Of a stretch of 48,712 nt of DNA, positions 1-8,157 are shown one piece after another; the first letter of the stretch is position 1; the number at the start of each line of letters is the position of its first letter. Origin of the DNA: UBA6136 sp044350805 (GTDB taxonomy: Bacteria > Pseudomonadota > Gammaproteobacteria > Methylococcales > Methylococcaceae); assembly GCA_044350805.1 (NCBI GenBank), contig JBILGU010000021.1, positions 1 through 48,712 on the forward strand. The letters are read 5' to 3'. A program made the position numbers and the translations under genes. The notes under the pieces are model-generated. The model was not told where the DNA came from. It saw nothing but the letters and a program-made list of their open reading frames with translations, and did no database searches.

Positions 1-1233
1 TCATTTTCGCATCTCCAACCCAAATATTCGAAATCAACCGCCGATCCTGAAGTCATTCATGCCTGCATTATCGCCAATGCGACCGGTACAGAAACCAAAA
101 AAATGAAAGCGATCAGCGACGTGAAAGAGCAAGACCTGGACCGGGTGAATAAAAACTATATCCGCTATCAAACCCTCGCTACAGCCAATGATGCCATCAT
201 GAATCATACGGCCAAGTTACCCATTTTTTCGGAGTACAACTTGTCTGATTATGGCGTCCACGCCAGTGTTGACGGTCAAAAATTCGCAACGAAATACCAT
301 ACGATCAAATCACGGTATTCGAAGAAATATTTCGGCATGTTGCAAGGCGTTGTCTTATTCTCGCTAAATGCCAATCATCTGCCGCTTTGCCTTAAGGTCA
401 TCGGCGCCAATCAGCATGAAAGCCACTTCTTGTTGGATATTGTCGAAAGCAATACGTCGGATGTTGAAATTACGGCTGTTTCCGGCGATATGCACAGCAT
501 CAATCGCGTCAACTTCGCACTGATGTATATGTTCGGTTACCGGTTTATGCCGCGCTTTACTCAGTTGCGTGACAAATCCGAACATGACCTGGTGAGCTTC
601 GATGAGATCGAGCACTATGCCAAACAAATTATCAAACCCAGCAAAAAGGTCAATAAAGCACTGATTATCAAGGAATGGGATAAAGTCTTGAGAATACTGG
701 CTTCATTGGCCACTAAAAAAACGACACAAAGCCAGATTGTCAGTAAATTATCCGCTTACAAAAAGCTCAATCCGACCTTGAAAGCGCTGATCGCCTTCGA
801 TGAAATTATCAAAACCGATTATTTACTGGACTATATTGACAACAAGGAAGTACGCGAAGTGGTGCAATGCTCATTGAATCGAGGCGAATCCTATCACCAA
901 TTAAGCGCTACCATTGCCAAAGTCAGCGGCGGCAGGATGCTGAATGGAAAGACTGAAATTGAACTCGACATCAATGCCGAATCCATTCGGCTTATTGCCA
1001 ATGCGGTGATTTTCTATAATGCGACCATTTTGTCGGCACTTCATCAGCATTATCGAGCCGTACACCCAGACAAGGCCAAAGAAATACTGCGTTTTTCGCC
1101 CGTTGCCTGGCAGCATATTAACTTCATTGGCAAGTATGAATTTTACAACCGGGGAAGTATTCTTAGTATTCAAGAAGTTATCAAAAAACTGATTGGCGAT
1201 TTTGAAATCGATATTTCGGCTGCAAGCCAGTGA
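1..1233 (+). CDS. tnpA: Tn3-family transposase TnpA, C-terminal part (5' end outside window)
   Basis: The frame is open from base 1 to the TGA at 1231-1233, so only the C-terminal ~410 residues are present; full Tn3 transposases are close to 1,000 residues. The piece carries the DDE catalytic domain. Candidate catalytic residues, numbered from the first codon in the window, are D91 in 'SVDGQ', D163 in 'VSGDMHS' and E296 in 'LNRGESYHQL'. Near the C-terminus 'AWQHINFIGKYEF' matches the conserved end of the family. The enzyme would cut and join the 38-bp transposon ends during replicative transposition. The gene is visibly richer in A/T than the genes that follow, consistent with transfer. Whether the transposon is complete cannot be judged from the window. 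Family assignment is firm; activity is unknown. Confidence 0.93.
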   Translation, partial: SFSHLQPKYSKSTADPEVIHACIIANATGTETKKMKAISDVKEQDLDRVNKNYIRYQTLATANDAIMNHTAKLPIFSEYNLSDYGVHASVDGQKFATKYHTIKSRYSKKYFGMLQGVVLFSLNANHLPLCLKVIGANQHESHFLLDIVESNTSDVEITAVSGDMHSINRVNFALMYMFGYRFMPRFTQLRDKSEHDLVSFDEIEHYAKQIIKPSKKVNKALIIKEWDKVLRILASLATKKTTQSQIVSKLSAYKKLNPTLKALIAFDEIIKTDYLLDYIDNKEVREVVQCSLNRGESYHQLSATIAKVSGGRMLNGKTEIELDINAESIRLIANAVIFYNATILSALHQHYRAVHPDKAKEILRFSPVAWQHINFIGKYEFYNRGSILSIQEVIKKLIGDFEIDISAASQ

Positions 1234-1381
1234 TACCAAGGGCTCCAGATGGATGCCGGGACAAACCGTTCTTTTGGTTAATTAACCCCAAGATCGCATC
1301 AAAACCTCCAAGGCTGAATGCCTTTCTGTAATACAGTCGGGTATCCGGTTCAAGTTGGAGATCGGAAAACTTTTCGTTCAT
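1181..1381 (-). pseudogene. Small ORF probably truncated by the Tn3-type element
   Basis: An ATG at 1381-1379 follows a good ribosome binding site (AGGAGATACGTA) placed directly after the stop of the upstream gene, so translation of a third operon member is expected. The 66-residue frame begins 'MNEKFSDLQLEPDTRLYYRK'. Its last third is antisense to the 3' end of tnpA, and the frame ends inside that gene. The simplest reading is that the N-terminus of a larger gene was cut by the transposon, and the C-terminal residues are fortuitous. No family recognised. It could instead be a genuine small protein that merely overlaps. Confidence 0.4.
1252..1289. repeat. Candidate outer end (inverted repeat) of the Tn3-type element
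   Basis: Tn3-family ends are usually 38 bp, begin GGGG and lie just beyond the tnpA stop. Reading inward on the minus strand, a GGGGTT start occurs at 1289, 56 bp after the stop, and includes the perfect palindrome GGTTAATTAACC at 1276-1287. The interior does not clearly match the ACGNTAAG inner motif known from Tn3 and Tn21, and the other end is outside the window. This is a suggestion only. Confidence 0.22.
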
Positions 1382-1395
1382 TACGTATCTCCTGG

Positions 1396-1905
1396 TTACA
1401 TGAGTTTCAGAGGAATCCACTCTTCGAATGCATCTTTGGGCGTTTGATATTCCGGATGTAGCTCGGCCCATCGCGCACCGCCACACTCGGTCTGACTTAG
1501 GCTAAGCCATTGCATTTTTGGGAGCGTTTGATTCACCCAGACGAGAAAGGGCTCGAACATATGATCTACCCATAGGGATTTGCGGGTAGGGTAATGGCGA
1601 ATGTATTCGGGTTTGCACCAACGACACACGTATCCGTCTTCCGTTTTGAGGGGACTGGCCTCAAAGAAAAGCAGGGCATCCCACCATTCACTGTTCTTCT
1701 TCGCATGAACACCGATTTCATCCGTCAACGTGACTTCGAGCGAGGGAGTAATGCCTTCAAAGCTAAACGTCATCACCCTTTCTGTTCTGGACCGAAGGAT
1801 CAAGGGGTAAGCTAAACGTGCGTTATTAAGAGCTAGCCATTCGAAAAAATACCTTTGTAGCCTTGGGCGTACTTTCCGCCTGAAGAGCCACCACTCATTG
1901 GACAT
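1396..1905 (-). CDS. Hypothetical protein, 169 aa
   Basis: No family recognised. The protein is rich in Trp and aromatic residues (it starts 'MSNEWWLFRRKVRPRLQRYF') and has a CxxC pair in 'VCRWCKPEY', which might bind metal. No signal peptide or membrane helix is evident, so it is probably cytoplasmic. Its start overlaps the end of the SGNH hydrolase gene by 11 bp, which suggests translational coupling and a shared transcript. The genome context (hydrolase, then this gene, then a truncated small ORF) gives no clear function. The reading frame looks genuine from its length and balanced composition. Confidence 0.72.
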   Translation of the reverse strand: MSNEWWLFRRKVRPRLQRYFFEWLALNNARLAYPLILRSRTERVMTFSFEGITPSLEVTLTDEIGVHAKKNSEWWDALLFFEASPLKTEDGYVCRWCKPEYIRHYPTRKSLWVDHMFEPFLVWVNQTLPKMQWLSLSQTECGGARWAELHPEYQTPKDAFEEWIPLKLM

Positions 1906-2527
1906 AAAGACGGCCTACTGAATCGACTGTATCCCAGTGGCTCACAATGCTTGCGAGAGCAGTTGCAATCTTTTCCCCCCCAATCGACGAAGGTTCGATC
2001 GGTGAAATGGCCGAGTAATCCGCGGGGTCTCGACAGAGATGCCTAAGGTCCAGAATCGTCAGTTGAGCCCTTGATGCTTCGGACAGAATGACTTCATTGA
2101 ATAGGGAAAGGGCAGTTTTGAGGTTGTTCCCAAGTCCCGGGACCTGCTCATAAATTGTGCAAACGATGAGAGGCCTTTGAAGGCTCAAGAACTCATCAAG
2201 GACGCCTCGGTAAGAGATCCGAAAATCGTTTTGAATCTGTGCAAGGACATCCAGTGCATCCAAGACATTATTGCAGGGCGCTTTCAGCAGTGGGACGGAT
2301 TGAAGGGCATCATTGCCGCCAATACTGAGGGCTAGGTGGGTGCAGCTCTTGGGGATCCTTTTGCGTTGTTGAAGGACATTCCGCGTGGTGTCTCCATCTA
2401 CCGCAATCAGGGATACGTCCCACCCGGTAAGAAGCGGTTTAATGTGATCACCGACTGCTTCCCCTGAGTCCACGTAGGGCGCATTGTCAAAGATGGAGTC
2501 CCCGATCAGGGCGAGATGTTGGGTCAT
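1895..2527 (-). CDS. SGNH/GDSL-like hydrolase with an altered catalytic histidine
   Basis: A 210-residue protein with the hallmarks of the SGNH (GDSL) esterase/lipase superfamily. Block I is 'LIGDSIFDN' with nucleophile S11, and block III is 'SIGGNDA' with N72. In block V, where the family normally has D-x-x-H, the sequence is 'SPIEPSSIGGEKIA', so Glu (E178) replaces the usual His. The protein may therefore use a different base or be a non-classical member. No signal peptide is seen, so it is probably intracellular. The ATG at 2527 is preceded by GGAG. A palindromic operator-like site lies about 50 bp upstream (2579-2595), and the next gene overlaps its 3' end. Substrate cannot be predicted. 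Confidence 0.82.
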   Translation of the reverse strand: MTQHLALIGDSIFDNAPYVDSGEAVGDHIKPLLTGWDVSLIAVDGDTTRNVLQQRKRIPKSCTHLALSIGGNDALQSVPLLKAPCNNVLDALDVLAQIQNDFRISYRGVLDEFLSLQRPLIVCTIYEQVPGLGNNLKTALSLFNEVILSEASRAQLTILDLRHLCRDPADYSAISPIEPSSIGGEKIATALASIVSHWDTVDSVGRLYVQ

Positions 2528-2578
2528 TTCAGTATCTCCATTGATGTAAACCTATCAAGGTGCAGCCTAGCGGACAGT

Positions 2579-2595
2579 GCGACGATCCATGTCGC
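2579..2595. promoter_or_regulatory. Operator-like palindrome GCGAC-N7-GTCGC, copy 1
   Basis: GCGAC (2579-2583) and GTCGC (2591-2595) form an inverted repeat around seven A/T-leaning bases. The site is 52-68 bp upstream of the SGNH hydrolase start. The same arrangement recurs in front of other genes here (4523, 7261, 35711 and imperfect copies). The inner base of the left arm is G rather than the usual A. Confidence 0.6.
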
Positions 2596-2612
2596 TACAG
2601 GGGCTTCTTGAG

Positions 2613-2996
2613 TCAGGTGCCAACGAGGTTATAGAGAGTGAGGGGCATGCCTGTAATCACATGCTTTATCTCCATTCGATCGAGAAACCCTTTTGGGGTT
2701 TGGTTCACAAGCGCTTGTAGGCTGACTTCAAAATGAAGCACGTTGATCAAGGCGTAGAACCCTTCAATGCCAATACCTTCCAATGGCGTCAGTTCATCAA
2801 ACCCCTTGGATTGAGCAAGTTGATTCATCCCTAACGCAATCGTTACGAGAAGCTCGTCATCAAGATCCGGGGCTGGCTGCCGAAAGTAATCACCTAATCG
2901 ATATATCTCGGGGCCCAGGGCTTTATATCGGGATGCCTTATGTATGACATAGCCCGATCCCGATGATCCTTCGTCGCTGATGTGAATACGATTCAT
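2613..2996 (-). CDS. Hypothetical protein, 127 aa
   Basis: No family recognised. The frame can extend to a TTG at 3008, but the ATG at 2996 is preceded by GAGGG at suitable spacing, so that start is chosen. The protein begins 'MNRIHISDEGSSGSGYVIHK'. The N-terminal third is rich in Ser and Gly, and the remainder looks helical and globular, with no signal peptide or membrane span. It lies between the VWA gene (101 bp upstream) and the SGNH hydrolase operon and could share a transcript with the VWA gene. Function unknown. Confidence 0.68.
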   Translation of the reverse strand: MNRIHISDEGSSGSGYVIHKASRYKALGPEIYRLGDYFRQPAPDLDDELLVTIALGMNQLAQSKGFDELTPLEGIGIEGFYALINVLHFEVSLQALVNQTPKGFLDRMEIKHVITGMPLTLYNLVGT

Positions 2997-3097
2997 GACA
3001 ACCCTCAAGTGGTATCGTTTTGGACTATGCTGAGGCGTTCTGCAGGCCCCCGGGCGTTTACCGGAGGCACGCGCTTAAGGAAGAGCCAGGAATGCCT

Positions 3098-4441
3098 TTA
3101 AGGATTTGAATTCCCATCCGAGTTTTTTCCCTGAGCGGATTTACGGCGAGTGAAAGACCTGTTTTCGCTGAGATCTTCATCCCAATGAGCCGATTCATCC
3201 CTTCCCGAGTATCGGGTCGACATCCGGTGAGCTGAGTAGCGAGACTCTTTGGAGAAACGCGCTTCATCCTTTGCTCGTGCCATCTCTTTCAAGGTTCTGA
3301 CAACCGCATCCAGCCAGGGGTTATCTTCTGCGAGGCGTTGGACCTCATTCAGCATTTGATCGACTTCTTCCCACCTTCCCATTTGCGCTGCATGTCGAGC
3401 CTGTTCCTGGAGTCTCGCTGCTTCGACTTCAAGTACTCGACGACGAACCTCCTCATTCTGAATGAGCCCCAGATATTCCTCCGTAGCGACGGAGGGAAGT
3501 TCGAGGCGCAACAGAGGGAGTGGCAAGGGATTTCCTTCAAGATCTTTCGCGCTAAGGGTCAGGTCCCCCACATGCACCAATTCGTTTTTGCCCTCTCCGC
3601 TCCGTGAAGAAGGAACCAGAACGCGAACCAATGCCCAGACCTCTGCCTCGTAGGCGAGATCGGGAAGGATTTTTTCATCTGCACCAAGATACGCATTCAA
3701 GATCTCGATCTTGCAATCGGTTGCGGAGCTAGCCTTAAGACGCACCTTTCGGGCATAGATGGAGGAGAGCAGATCAAACTCCTGCTGAAAGGGTTCCATC
3801 AGGTCTTCTGCCGATTCCCCATAATAGGCTTGACCCTGACCATGTTTTGCCATGGACGTCATCAGGTCTTCGTTAAAGTGATGGCTCAGTCCATACGTGG
3901 ATGTTGAGACGCCGTCGACCACCGCACGGGCACACTCATGGGAAACAGGGCCTGTTTCCGTCATGCCCTGATTGGCCTGGCCATCGCTCAAGAGCAGCAC
4001 GCGTGAGATCGAAGCTTTAATGGGGTTTCCCTTCAAGGCTTGAACGCCCGTCGCCCATCCCTTATGAAGATTGGTAGACCCACCGGGACGGATGGCATCG
4101 ATGGCTTCATAAAGCGCACCCCGGTTTCCGACCGGCTGACTCTCGAAAAGCGTTTGGACGCGATTGTCATAAGCGATCAGGCAGACATGATCTCCTGCGT
4201 GAAGTTGCGAAACGAACGTTCGCGCACAGCGCTTGGCTTCATGAAGTGGATGACCTGCCATGGATCCCGAGCGATCCAGAACGAGTGCCAGGTTCAGGGG
4301 AGGGCGAGATTTCTGAGAAAGAGGACGATCCGGCCCTTGGATCTTGATCAGAAAGTCGGCCGTTTGCTCGGCTCCGGCCCTGATACCCTGAACGAGGGGG
4401 ATAACCTTGATGGTAGATGTGGGAGATGTCTCTTGCGCCAT
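3098..4441 (-). CDS. VWA (von Willebrand factor A) domain protein
   Basis: A 447-residue protein with a complete metal-ion-dependent adhesion site: 'VLDRSGSM' gives D56-x-S58-x-S60, followed by a Thr in 'GGSTNLHKGW' and by 'LLSDGQANQG'. VWA domains mediate metal-dependent protein-protein contacts. No signal peptide is present, so a cytosolic role is likely. A helical segment rich in Glu, Arg and Gln follows, and the last ~70 residues are charged, Ser/Arg-rich and probably disordered. The start at 4441 has AAAGGAGG about eight bases upstream and is preferred to the ATG 24 bases earlier. A GCGACA-N5-TGTCGC palindrome lies 82-98 bp upstream. The PPP-type phosphatase upstream suggests a phosphorylation-linked context, but no kinase is seen. 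Confidence 0.86.
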   Translation of the reverse strand: MAQETSPTSTIKVIPLVQGIRAGAEQTADFLIKIQGPDRPLSQKSRPPLNLALVLDRSGSMAGHPLHEAKRCARTFVSQLHAGDHVCLIAYDNRVQTLFESQPVGNRGALYEAIDAIRPGGSTNLHKGWATGVQALKGNPIKASISRVLLLSDGQANQGMTETGPVSHECARAVVDGVSTSTYGLSHHFNEDLMTSMAKHGQGQAYYGESAEDLMEPFQQEFDLLSSIYARKVRLKASSATDCKIEILNAYLGADEKILPDLAYEAEVWALVRVLVPSSRSGEGKNELVHVGDLTLSAKDLEGNPLPLPLLRLELPSVATEEYLGLIQNEEVRRRVLEVEAARLQEQARHAAQMGRWEEVDQMLNEVQRLAEDNPWLDAVVRTLKEMARAKDEARFSKESRYSAHRMSTRYSGRDESAHWDEDLSENRSFTRRKSAQGKNSDGNSNP

Positions 4442-4522
4442 GATGAAGTTCCTCCTTTTGATCATGGAATCTCGGCTCCTCTTCAGGGGTGAGATTCAGT
4501 GAGGACATGATAAGAGGGAGAT

Positions 4523-4539
4523 GCGACAGATTGTGTCGC
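4523..4539. promoter_or_regulatory. Operator-like palindrome GCGACA-N5-TGTCGC, copy 2
   Basis: Perfect 6-bp arms with a 5-bp spacer (GATTG). It lies between the phosphatase stop (4573) and the VWA start (4441), so it probably serves an internal promoter for the VWA gene. Confidence 0.65.
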
Positions 4540-4572
4540 TGCAGCTGAGAAGATGCGCCTGCCGGCATTGGA

Positions 4573-5424
4573 TCATGAAAGATGGCGCGCAAAACTTAAC
4601 GGACTTATTCTGACCTCGAAGCCATTGGTCCAATAGTGTCGCTGATTCAGGTGATCGATGAGATTGAGGCCATAAGCGTTCTCATTGTCTCGGGGAAGAT
4701 AGGCTCCGCCATCAATGAAGAGGTGTGAGGCGACGCGTTTGAGCGACTTCACAATGCTATGCCCAACATATGTCAGGGAGAGACCTGAAAGTTCAGCAAG
4801 CGTCCCATAATGCCCAGAATTCTTGAATAATCGTCGGCTCCACGTGACATGTTGTGAGAACTCCCTAACCGTCATAGTCCCCTCGAAGAGCGTCAGATCT
4901 TCTGAAGGGTCTGTCTCGAAGGCATCGAGTTCCACGTCCGTCAGAACGGAAGTCCCTGCATAAAAATCCCCATGGACCACATGAAATCTCGAAATATCTT
5001 CTGTAGTTCCAATGGATCGAATCAATGGGATACCCTCAAGGGCCTCCGCAAGATCAGGCATTTGATTGAGTAGTGGCTTTAGATCTTCATGGATCCAATC
5101 CCCGCCGTTATGGAACAGAATCTCGAGAGCTTCATCGGCTTCTTTGGAATCCTTTCCTTCTCCAAGCCCTCTCAGAAACTGGAGCAGGCAGAGATCATGA
5201 TTGCCGAGGACGGGAAAGAACCAGGGTTCTTTGAGAAGGAGAAGACACCCCGGGCTATCAGGGCCACGATCGGCCAGATCTCCCGTGGAGAAGACCCGAT
5301 CCATGGAGGGATCAAACTGAGCCTTGTCGAGGACGCGCTCCAGGTGGAAAAGACACCCGTGAAGGTCCCCAACAATGAAGTCTCGTCCTCTTTCGTTAAG
5401 GTTATGGCGACAGATGAGTTTCAT
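4573..5424 (-). CDS. PPP-family metallophosphatase (serine/threonine phosphatase type)
   Basis: The three metal-binding signatures of the PPP/calcineurin-like superfamily are in order: 'GDLHG' (19-23), 'GDLADRG' (48-54) and 'GNHD' (74-77). Later conserved histidines occur in 'VVHGD' and 'YVGHS'. At 283 residues it is somewhat longer than PrpA/PrpB and lambda phosphatase (about 220). The family removes phosphate from Ser/Thr (sometimes Tyr, His or nucleotide) substrates using a two-metal centre. No export signal is seen. It begins 27 bp after the cyclotransferase-like gene, so the two are probably co-transcribed. The ribosome binding site is poor. A diadenosine tetraphosphatase (ApaH-like) role cannot be excluded from motifs alone. 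Confidence 0.88.
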   Translation of the reverse strand: MKLICRHNLNERGRDFIVGDLHGCLFHLERVLDKAQFDPSMDRVFSTGDLADRGPDSPGCLLLLKEPWFFPVLGNHDLCLLQFLRGLGEGKDSKEADEALEILFHNGGDWIHEDLKPLLNQMPDLAEALEGIPLIRSIGTTEDISRFHVVHGDFYAGTSVLTDVELDAFETDPSEDLTLFEGTMTVREFSQHVTWSRRLFKNSGHYGTLAELSGLSLTYVGHSIVKSLKRVASHLFIDGGAYLPRDNENAYGLNLIDHLNQRHYWTNGFEVRISPLSFARHLS

Positions 5425-5451
5425 GAAGATGGGGGCGTGAAATATTCTCGA

Positions 5452-6309
5452 TTAGTCATATGCAGCCGCATTTTCATAACGGTTAGGAAGGCTTGCTAGG
5501 TCGTCTTCAAATCCATGAATTCTGTATCCCGTTTCGATATGGTCAAGATATTCGTCTTGCGGCAGGAGATCTGCCGACAGGCGGGTTGGATTCGTAACAT
5601 AGAGATAGCCGAGTGCCTGGCGCTCATCCAGGCCCAGGGGAAAGGGAAAAGCGATACGGCGATAGCAGTGTGGAACCCCTTCATGAATATCCAGAAGGCG
5701 AAGTTGATCAAGCCCTTCGGGGAATCGGTAGGCCACAAAGGGGACCTGATGCCACGGAGCGCTTTGAAGATTGGCGCAACCACTCCCATCTTCATTGGTC
5801 TTGTTGAAGACTAGCCTGAAACCATCAAGATAACCTTTTGGGCCCACCTCAACGTCTCCCACCCGTCTTTTGAGTCGTTCTGGATTCAAGTTGGAGCCAT
5901 AGGCAATGTAGTAGGTCTCATCATTCAGGAAGATTTCAACGTGTTGTCGGTAATCACCACTCGAGATCCTGGAGAACGGCGTGGGATCTTGGTTGTAGAA
6001 ATAGACAAAAGCCTTCTGATTTTTTCCATCATCCAGCGATCTAACATCCAGTGTCGCTCGAAGATATAGCGATCCGCTTTCATCCTCTGCGTCATACCCT
6101 TCGATCTGATCGAGTTCCCACAGAGTCTCGTCATCAATTTCGTAGAGCTCCCCAGTCACACGCCCTGAACCCTTCAGGAGCCCTGGGTAATGGATCAGGT
6201 TTAACAGAACACCTTCGACTTCCCCCAACCCCTGAAAGCGGGCATGACGAAGCACCGGAAATCGCCGCATTCCACGAAGGAGTGTGCCGTAAACAAATAC
6301 CGTAGCCAT
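5452..6309 (-). CDS. Double-domain gamma-glutamylcyclotransferase-like protein
   Basis: Two tandem GGCT/AIG2-like domains occupy 285 residues. The first has 'VFVYGTLLRG' (YGTL at 7-10) and the candidate catalytic Glu in 'LDQIEGYD' (E70). The second has 'YIAYGSNLNPERL' (YGSN at 137-140) and 'LDIHEGVP' (E210). Enzymes of this fold release 5-oxoproline from gamma-glutamyl amines or peptides. One domain is usual per protein, so this is a fusion or internal duplication of diverged copies. The ATG at 6309 is chosen because 'MATVFVYGTL' is the standard family start and GAGG lies upstream; the frame itself runs on to 6381. Probably co-transcribed with the phosphatase downstream. Substrate unknown. 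Confidence 0.82.
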   Translation of the reverse strand: MATVFVYGTLLRGMRRFPVLRHARFQGLGEVEGVLLNLIHYPGLLKGSGRVTGELYEIDDETLWELDQIEGYDAEDESGSLYLRATLDVRSLDDGKNQKAFVYFYNQDPTPFSRISSGDYRQHVEIFLNDETYYIAYGSNLNPERLKRRVGDVEVGPKGYLDGFRLVFNKTNEDGSGCANLQSAPWHQVPFVAYRFPEGLDQLRLLDIHEGVPHCYRRIAFPFPLGLDERQALGYLYVTNPTRLSADLLPQDEYLDHIETGYRIHGFEDDLASLPNRYENAAAYD

Positions 6310-6428
6310 AGAAAATGCCCTCGTCATTGAAGCGTGAGTGCGCGTTGATAAAACTAGGACTTTTTTGACCGGATGGTCCAAAAGTTATTGGGTATGCGGA
6401 TCATTGATCGGGTTCATCAGCCCATGCG

Positions 6429-7247
6429 TCAAATCTCACTTCGGCGTCGGGGGTCATACCATTTCATAGGCATAGGCGGCAACGCGATGGGAAAGTCGAC
6501 GCTCTTCATCATCAGTTCACCGGCAATTTCTTCTGGCGTGGTGTGATAGCAAGCGATCATGGAGACTCGAAGATAGCTCAAGGAATCCAGGGCATAAGCG
6601 TCTGGATTCACCGTACAGACCGCCTCCCAATCGGCGTCACGATCTGCATCGCTACTGCAGGCAATGATGTCAGCGGCATAACTCGAACAGTAGCTATTTT
6701 CTGGGTTATTCCGGCGATATTGGACTCGCGCAAAGTGGGTCTGAAGGTCTACCTGTTCAAACCATTCTCCGGTCGTTTTGGGCTCGTAGATGGATCGATC
6801 CCAGAAAAGAGGCTTCCAATGTCCATCGACCTTACCGAGTGTGATGTCTTCAAGGCGAATGACTTTTTTGCCGTGCTGGATGTGGAGTGTGACCGTTTCA
6901 TCATTCCATGTGATGCCTCGGAAGGGTTCCTTGAGATGCAGGACGCATTGATCACAGGGGATGACTTCTTTGGTTTCAAAGAGCATTTCACTTCCTTCAT
7001 AAATGCGGAATAGGGTGGTTCCGAAGGTGTCCTTGAAACGAATGGCGTCGGCACACAACTCATCCGTGGATGCTTTTCCTAGCACTCGACTCGCCTTGGA
7101 TGGAAGGAGGCCACAGCCTGCTTCTAAGGGACCTGCATGTGCAATGAATGAACCTGCCAGCCAGAGGAATGCGCAGAGTCCTAAGGTTTTTAGAGTGACG
7201 TTGAATGAAGACCTCCTGGGGTTCCTGGTTGAGACGGTGAAGCGCAT
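6429..7247 (-). CDS. Secreted cysteine-containing protein of unknown function
   Basis: A 272-residue protein with a clear Sec signal peptide: basic residues near 10-20, a hydrophobic stretch about 21-35, and a likely cut after 'IAHA' (residue 38). The mature part has eight cysteines, including a CxxC in 'IPCDQCVLHL', which suggests disulfides in the periplasm or outside the cell. No enzymatic motif was recognised. The ATG at 7247 has only a weak GAGAAG ribosome binding site. A perfect GCGACA-N5-TGTCGC palindrome starts 14 bp upstream of the start codon, close enough for a bound repressor to block expression. Confidence 0.74.
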   Translation of the reverse strand: MRFTVSTRNPRRSSFNVTLKTLGLCAFLWLAGSFIAHAGPLEAGCGLLPSKASRVLGKASTDELCADAIRFKDTFGTTLFRIYEGSEMLFETKEVIPCDQCVLHLKEPFRGITWNDETVTLHIQHGKKVIRLEDITLGKVDGHWKPLFWDRSIYEPKTTGEWFEQVDLQTHFARVQYRRNNPENSYCSSYAADIIACSSDADRDADWEAVCTVNPDAYALDSLSYLRVSMIACYHTTPEEIAGELMMKSVDFPIALPPMPMKWYDPRRRSEI

Positions 7248-7260
7248 CTTCTCATTGGCA

Positions 7261-7277
7261 GCGACAAATAATGTCGC
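7261..7277. promoter_or_regulatory. Operator-like palindrome GCGACA-N5-TGTCGC, copy 3
   Basis: Perfect arms around the spacer AATAA, 14-30 bp upstream of the secreted-protein start at 7247. Confidence 0.62.
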
Positions 7278-7643
7278 AATGCTCGGCTCTATCTGAATCT
7301 GATGTCACTTCGAGTCGGGAAACGGATGGTCCGTCGGGGAGGCTTTATTTTGTCTGCGGCTTAACGAGAGCGCGACATGGAATGACGCAGAATGGTTGAT
7401 ACTGGATTCGTTGGAATGATTGAAAGAGGGCCCGTAGAACGTTTGATGAAAAGAAACACGTTACGAGTCAAGCGATGGATCGCTGCACTTTGGGTCGCCG
7501 ACCCGGTGGATTTGAGACGAAGCGGGTGGCCCGGTTCTACCTCCAGCGAAAGTGCTTGAGATCGTGAAGGCCCTCCAGACACCCCGTCCCGGTTTTCTGG
7601 GTTTAACCGGTACTATTAAAAATACAAAGGTAAAGGAGAATGG
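7278..7643. other. Intergenic region between divergent genes, with an imperfect operator-like site
   Basis: No convincing gene was found. A short minus-strand frame (7361-7582) has Arg/Ser/Thr-heavy composition and no ribosome binding site. At 7372-7388 the sequence GCGACA-N5-TGACGC matches the operator family with one mismatch. A strong ribosome binding site (AAAGGAG) for the HD-domain gene lies at the right end. A tRNA was looked for around 7490-7570 and not found. Confidence 0.45.
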
Positions 7644-8141
7644 ATGCGTTATATCCACCGCAAATCACTTTTAAAAGTAATTCTGGCCCAGTTCGAATGC
7701 CATCCTCGTGGGCTACATGGAGTAACCCACTGGGCGCGGGTTCGATTGCATGCCTTGGAGATTTCGAAACTGAATGGTGCGGATCTCTTGGTGGTCGAAC
7801 TTTTTGCCTTCTTACACGATAGCCGCCGGCAGGATGAATACCAAGATCCAGATCATGGAAAGCGAGCCGCATCCTATGCGGAGACCCTTCGTGGAACACA
7901 TTTCGATCTTGAAGACGAGGCTTTTCTAAAACTTAAAGAGGCGCTTGAGGGCCATAGCGGCGGTGGTGTTCATCCAGACGACACCATCCAGACCTGTTGG
8001 GATGCCGATCGTTTGGACTTGGTGAGACTGAGGATCGATCCACATCCCGATTACCTATCGGTATTTGCAGAAACCCGAATAGATCGGGCCTGGGAGCTGC
8101 TTGCTCGCAAACGTCGGATTCGAGCAAGGGCTCGCAATTAA
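7644..8141 (+). CDS. HD-domain metal-dependent phosphohydrolase-like protein
   Basis: A 165-residue protein with the spaced metal ligands of the HD superfamily: H29 in 'VTHWARV', H58-D59 in 'FAFLHDSRR', and D120 in 'CWDADRLDL'. HD proteins hydrolyse phosphoester bonds in nucleotides and related substrates. The short form with C-terminal 'CWDADRLDLVRLRIDPHPDY' is a common stand-alone type of unknown substrate. The ATG at 7644 lies 5 bases after AAAGGAG. A second ATG at 7640 is out of frame. It runs convergently into the next gene with 16 bp between stops. Cytoplasmic. Confidence 0.84.
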   Translation: MRYIHRKSLLKVILAQFECHPRGLHGVTHWARVRLHALEISKLNGADLLVVELFAFLHDSRRQDEYQDPDHGKRAASYAETLRGTHFDLEDEAFLKLKEALEGHSGGGVHPDDTIQTCWDADRLDLVRLRIDPHPDYLSVFAETRIDRAWELLARKRRIRARARN

Positions 8142-8157
8142 ACGAATTCCATGGTCA

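Noticed and set aside
3338..3653. Plus-strand frames antisense to the VWA gene
   Set aside because: They overlap a conserved coding region and lack start signals.
7490..7570. Possible tRNA suggested by a GGTTC-like segment
   Set aside because: No acceptor stem, anticodon arm or T-arm consensus could be assembled.
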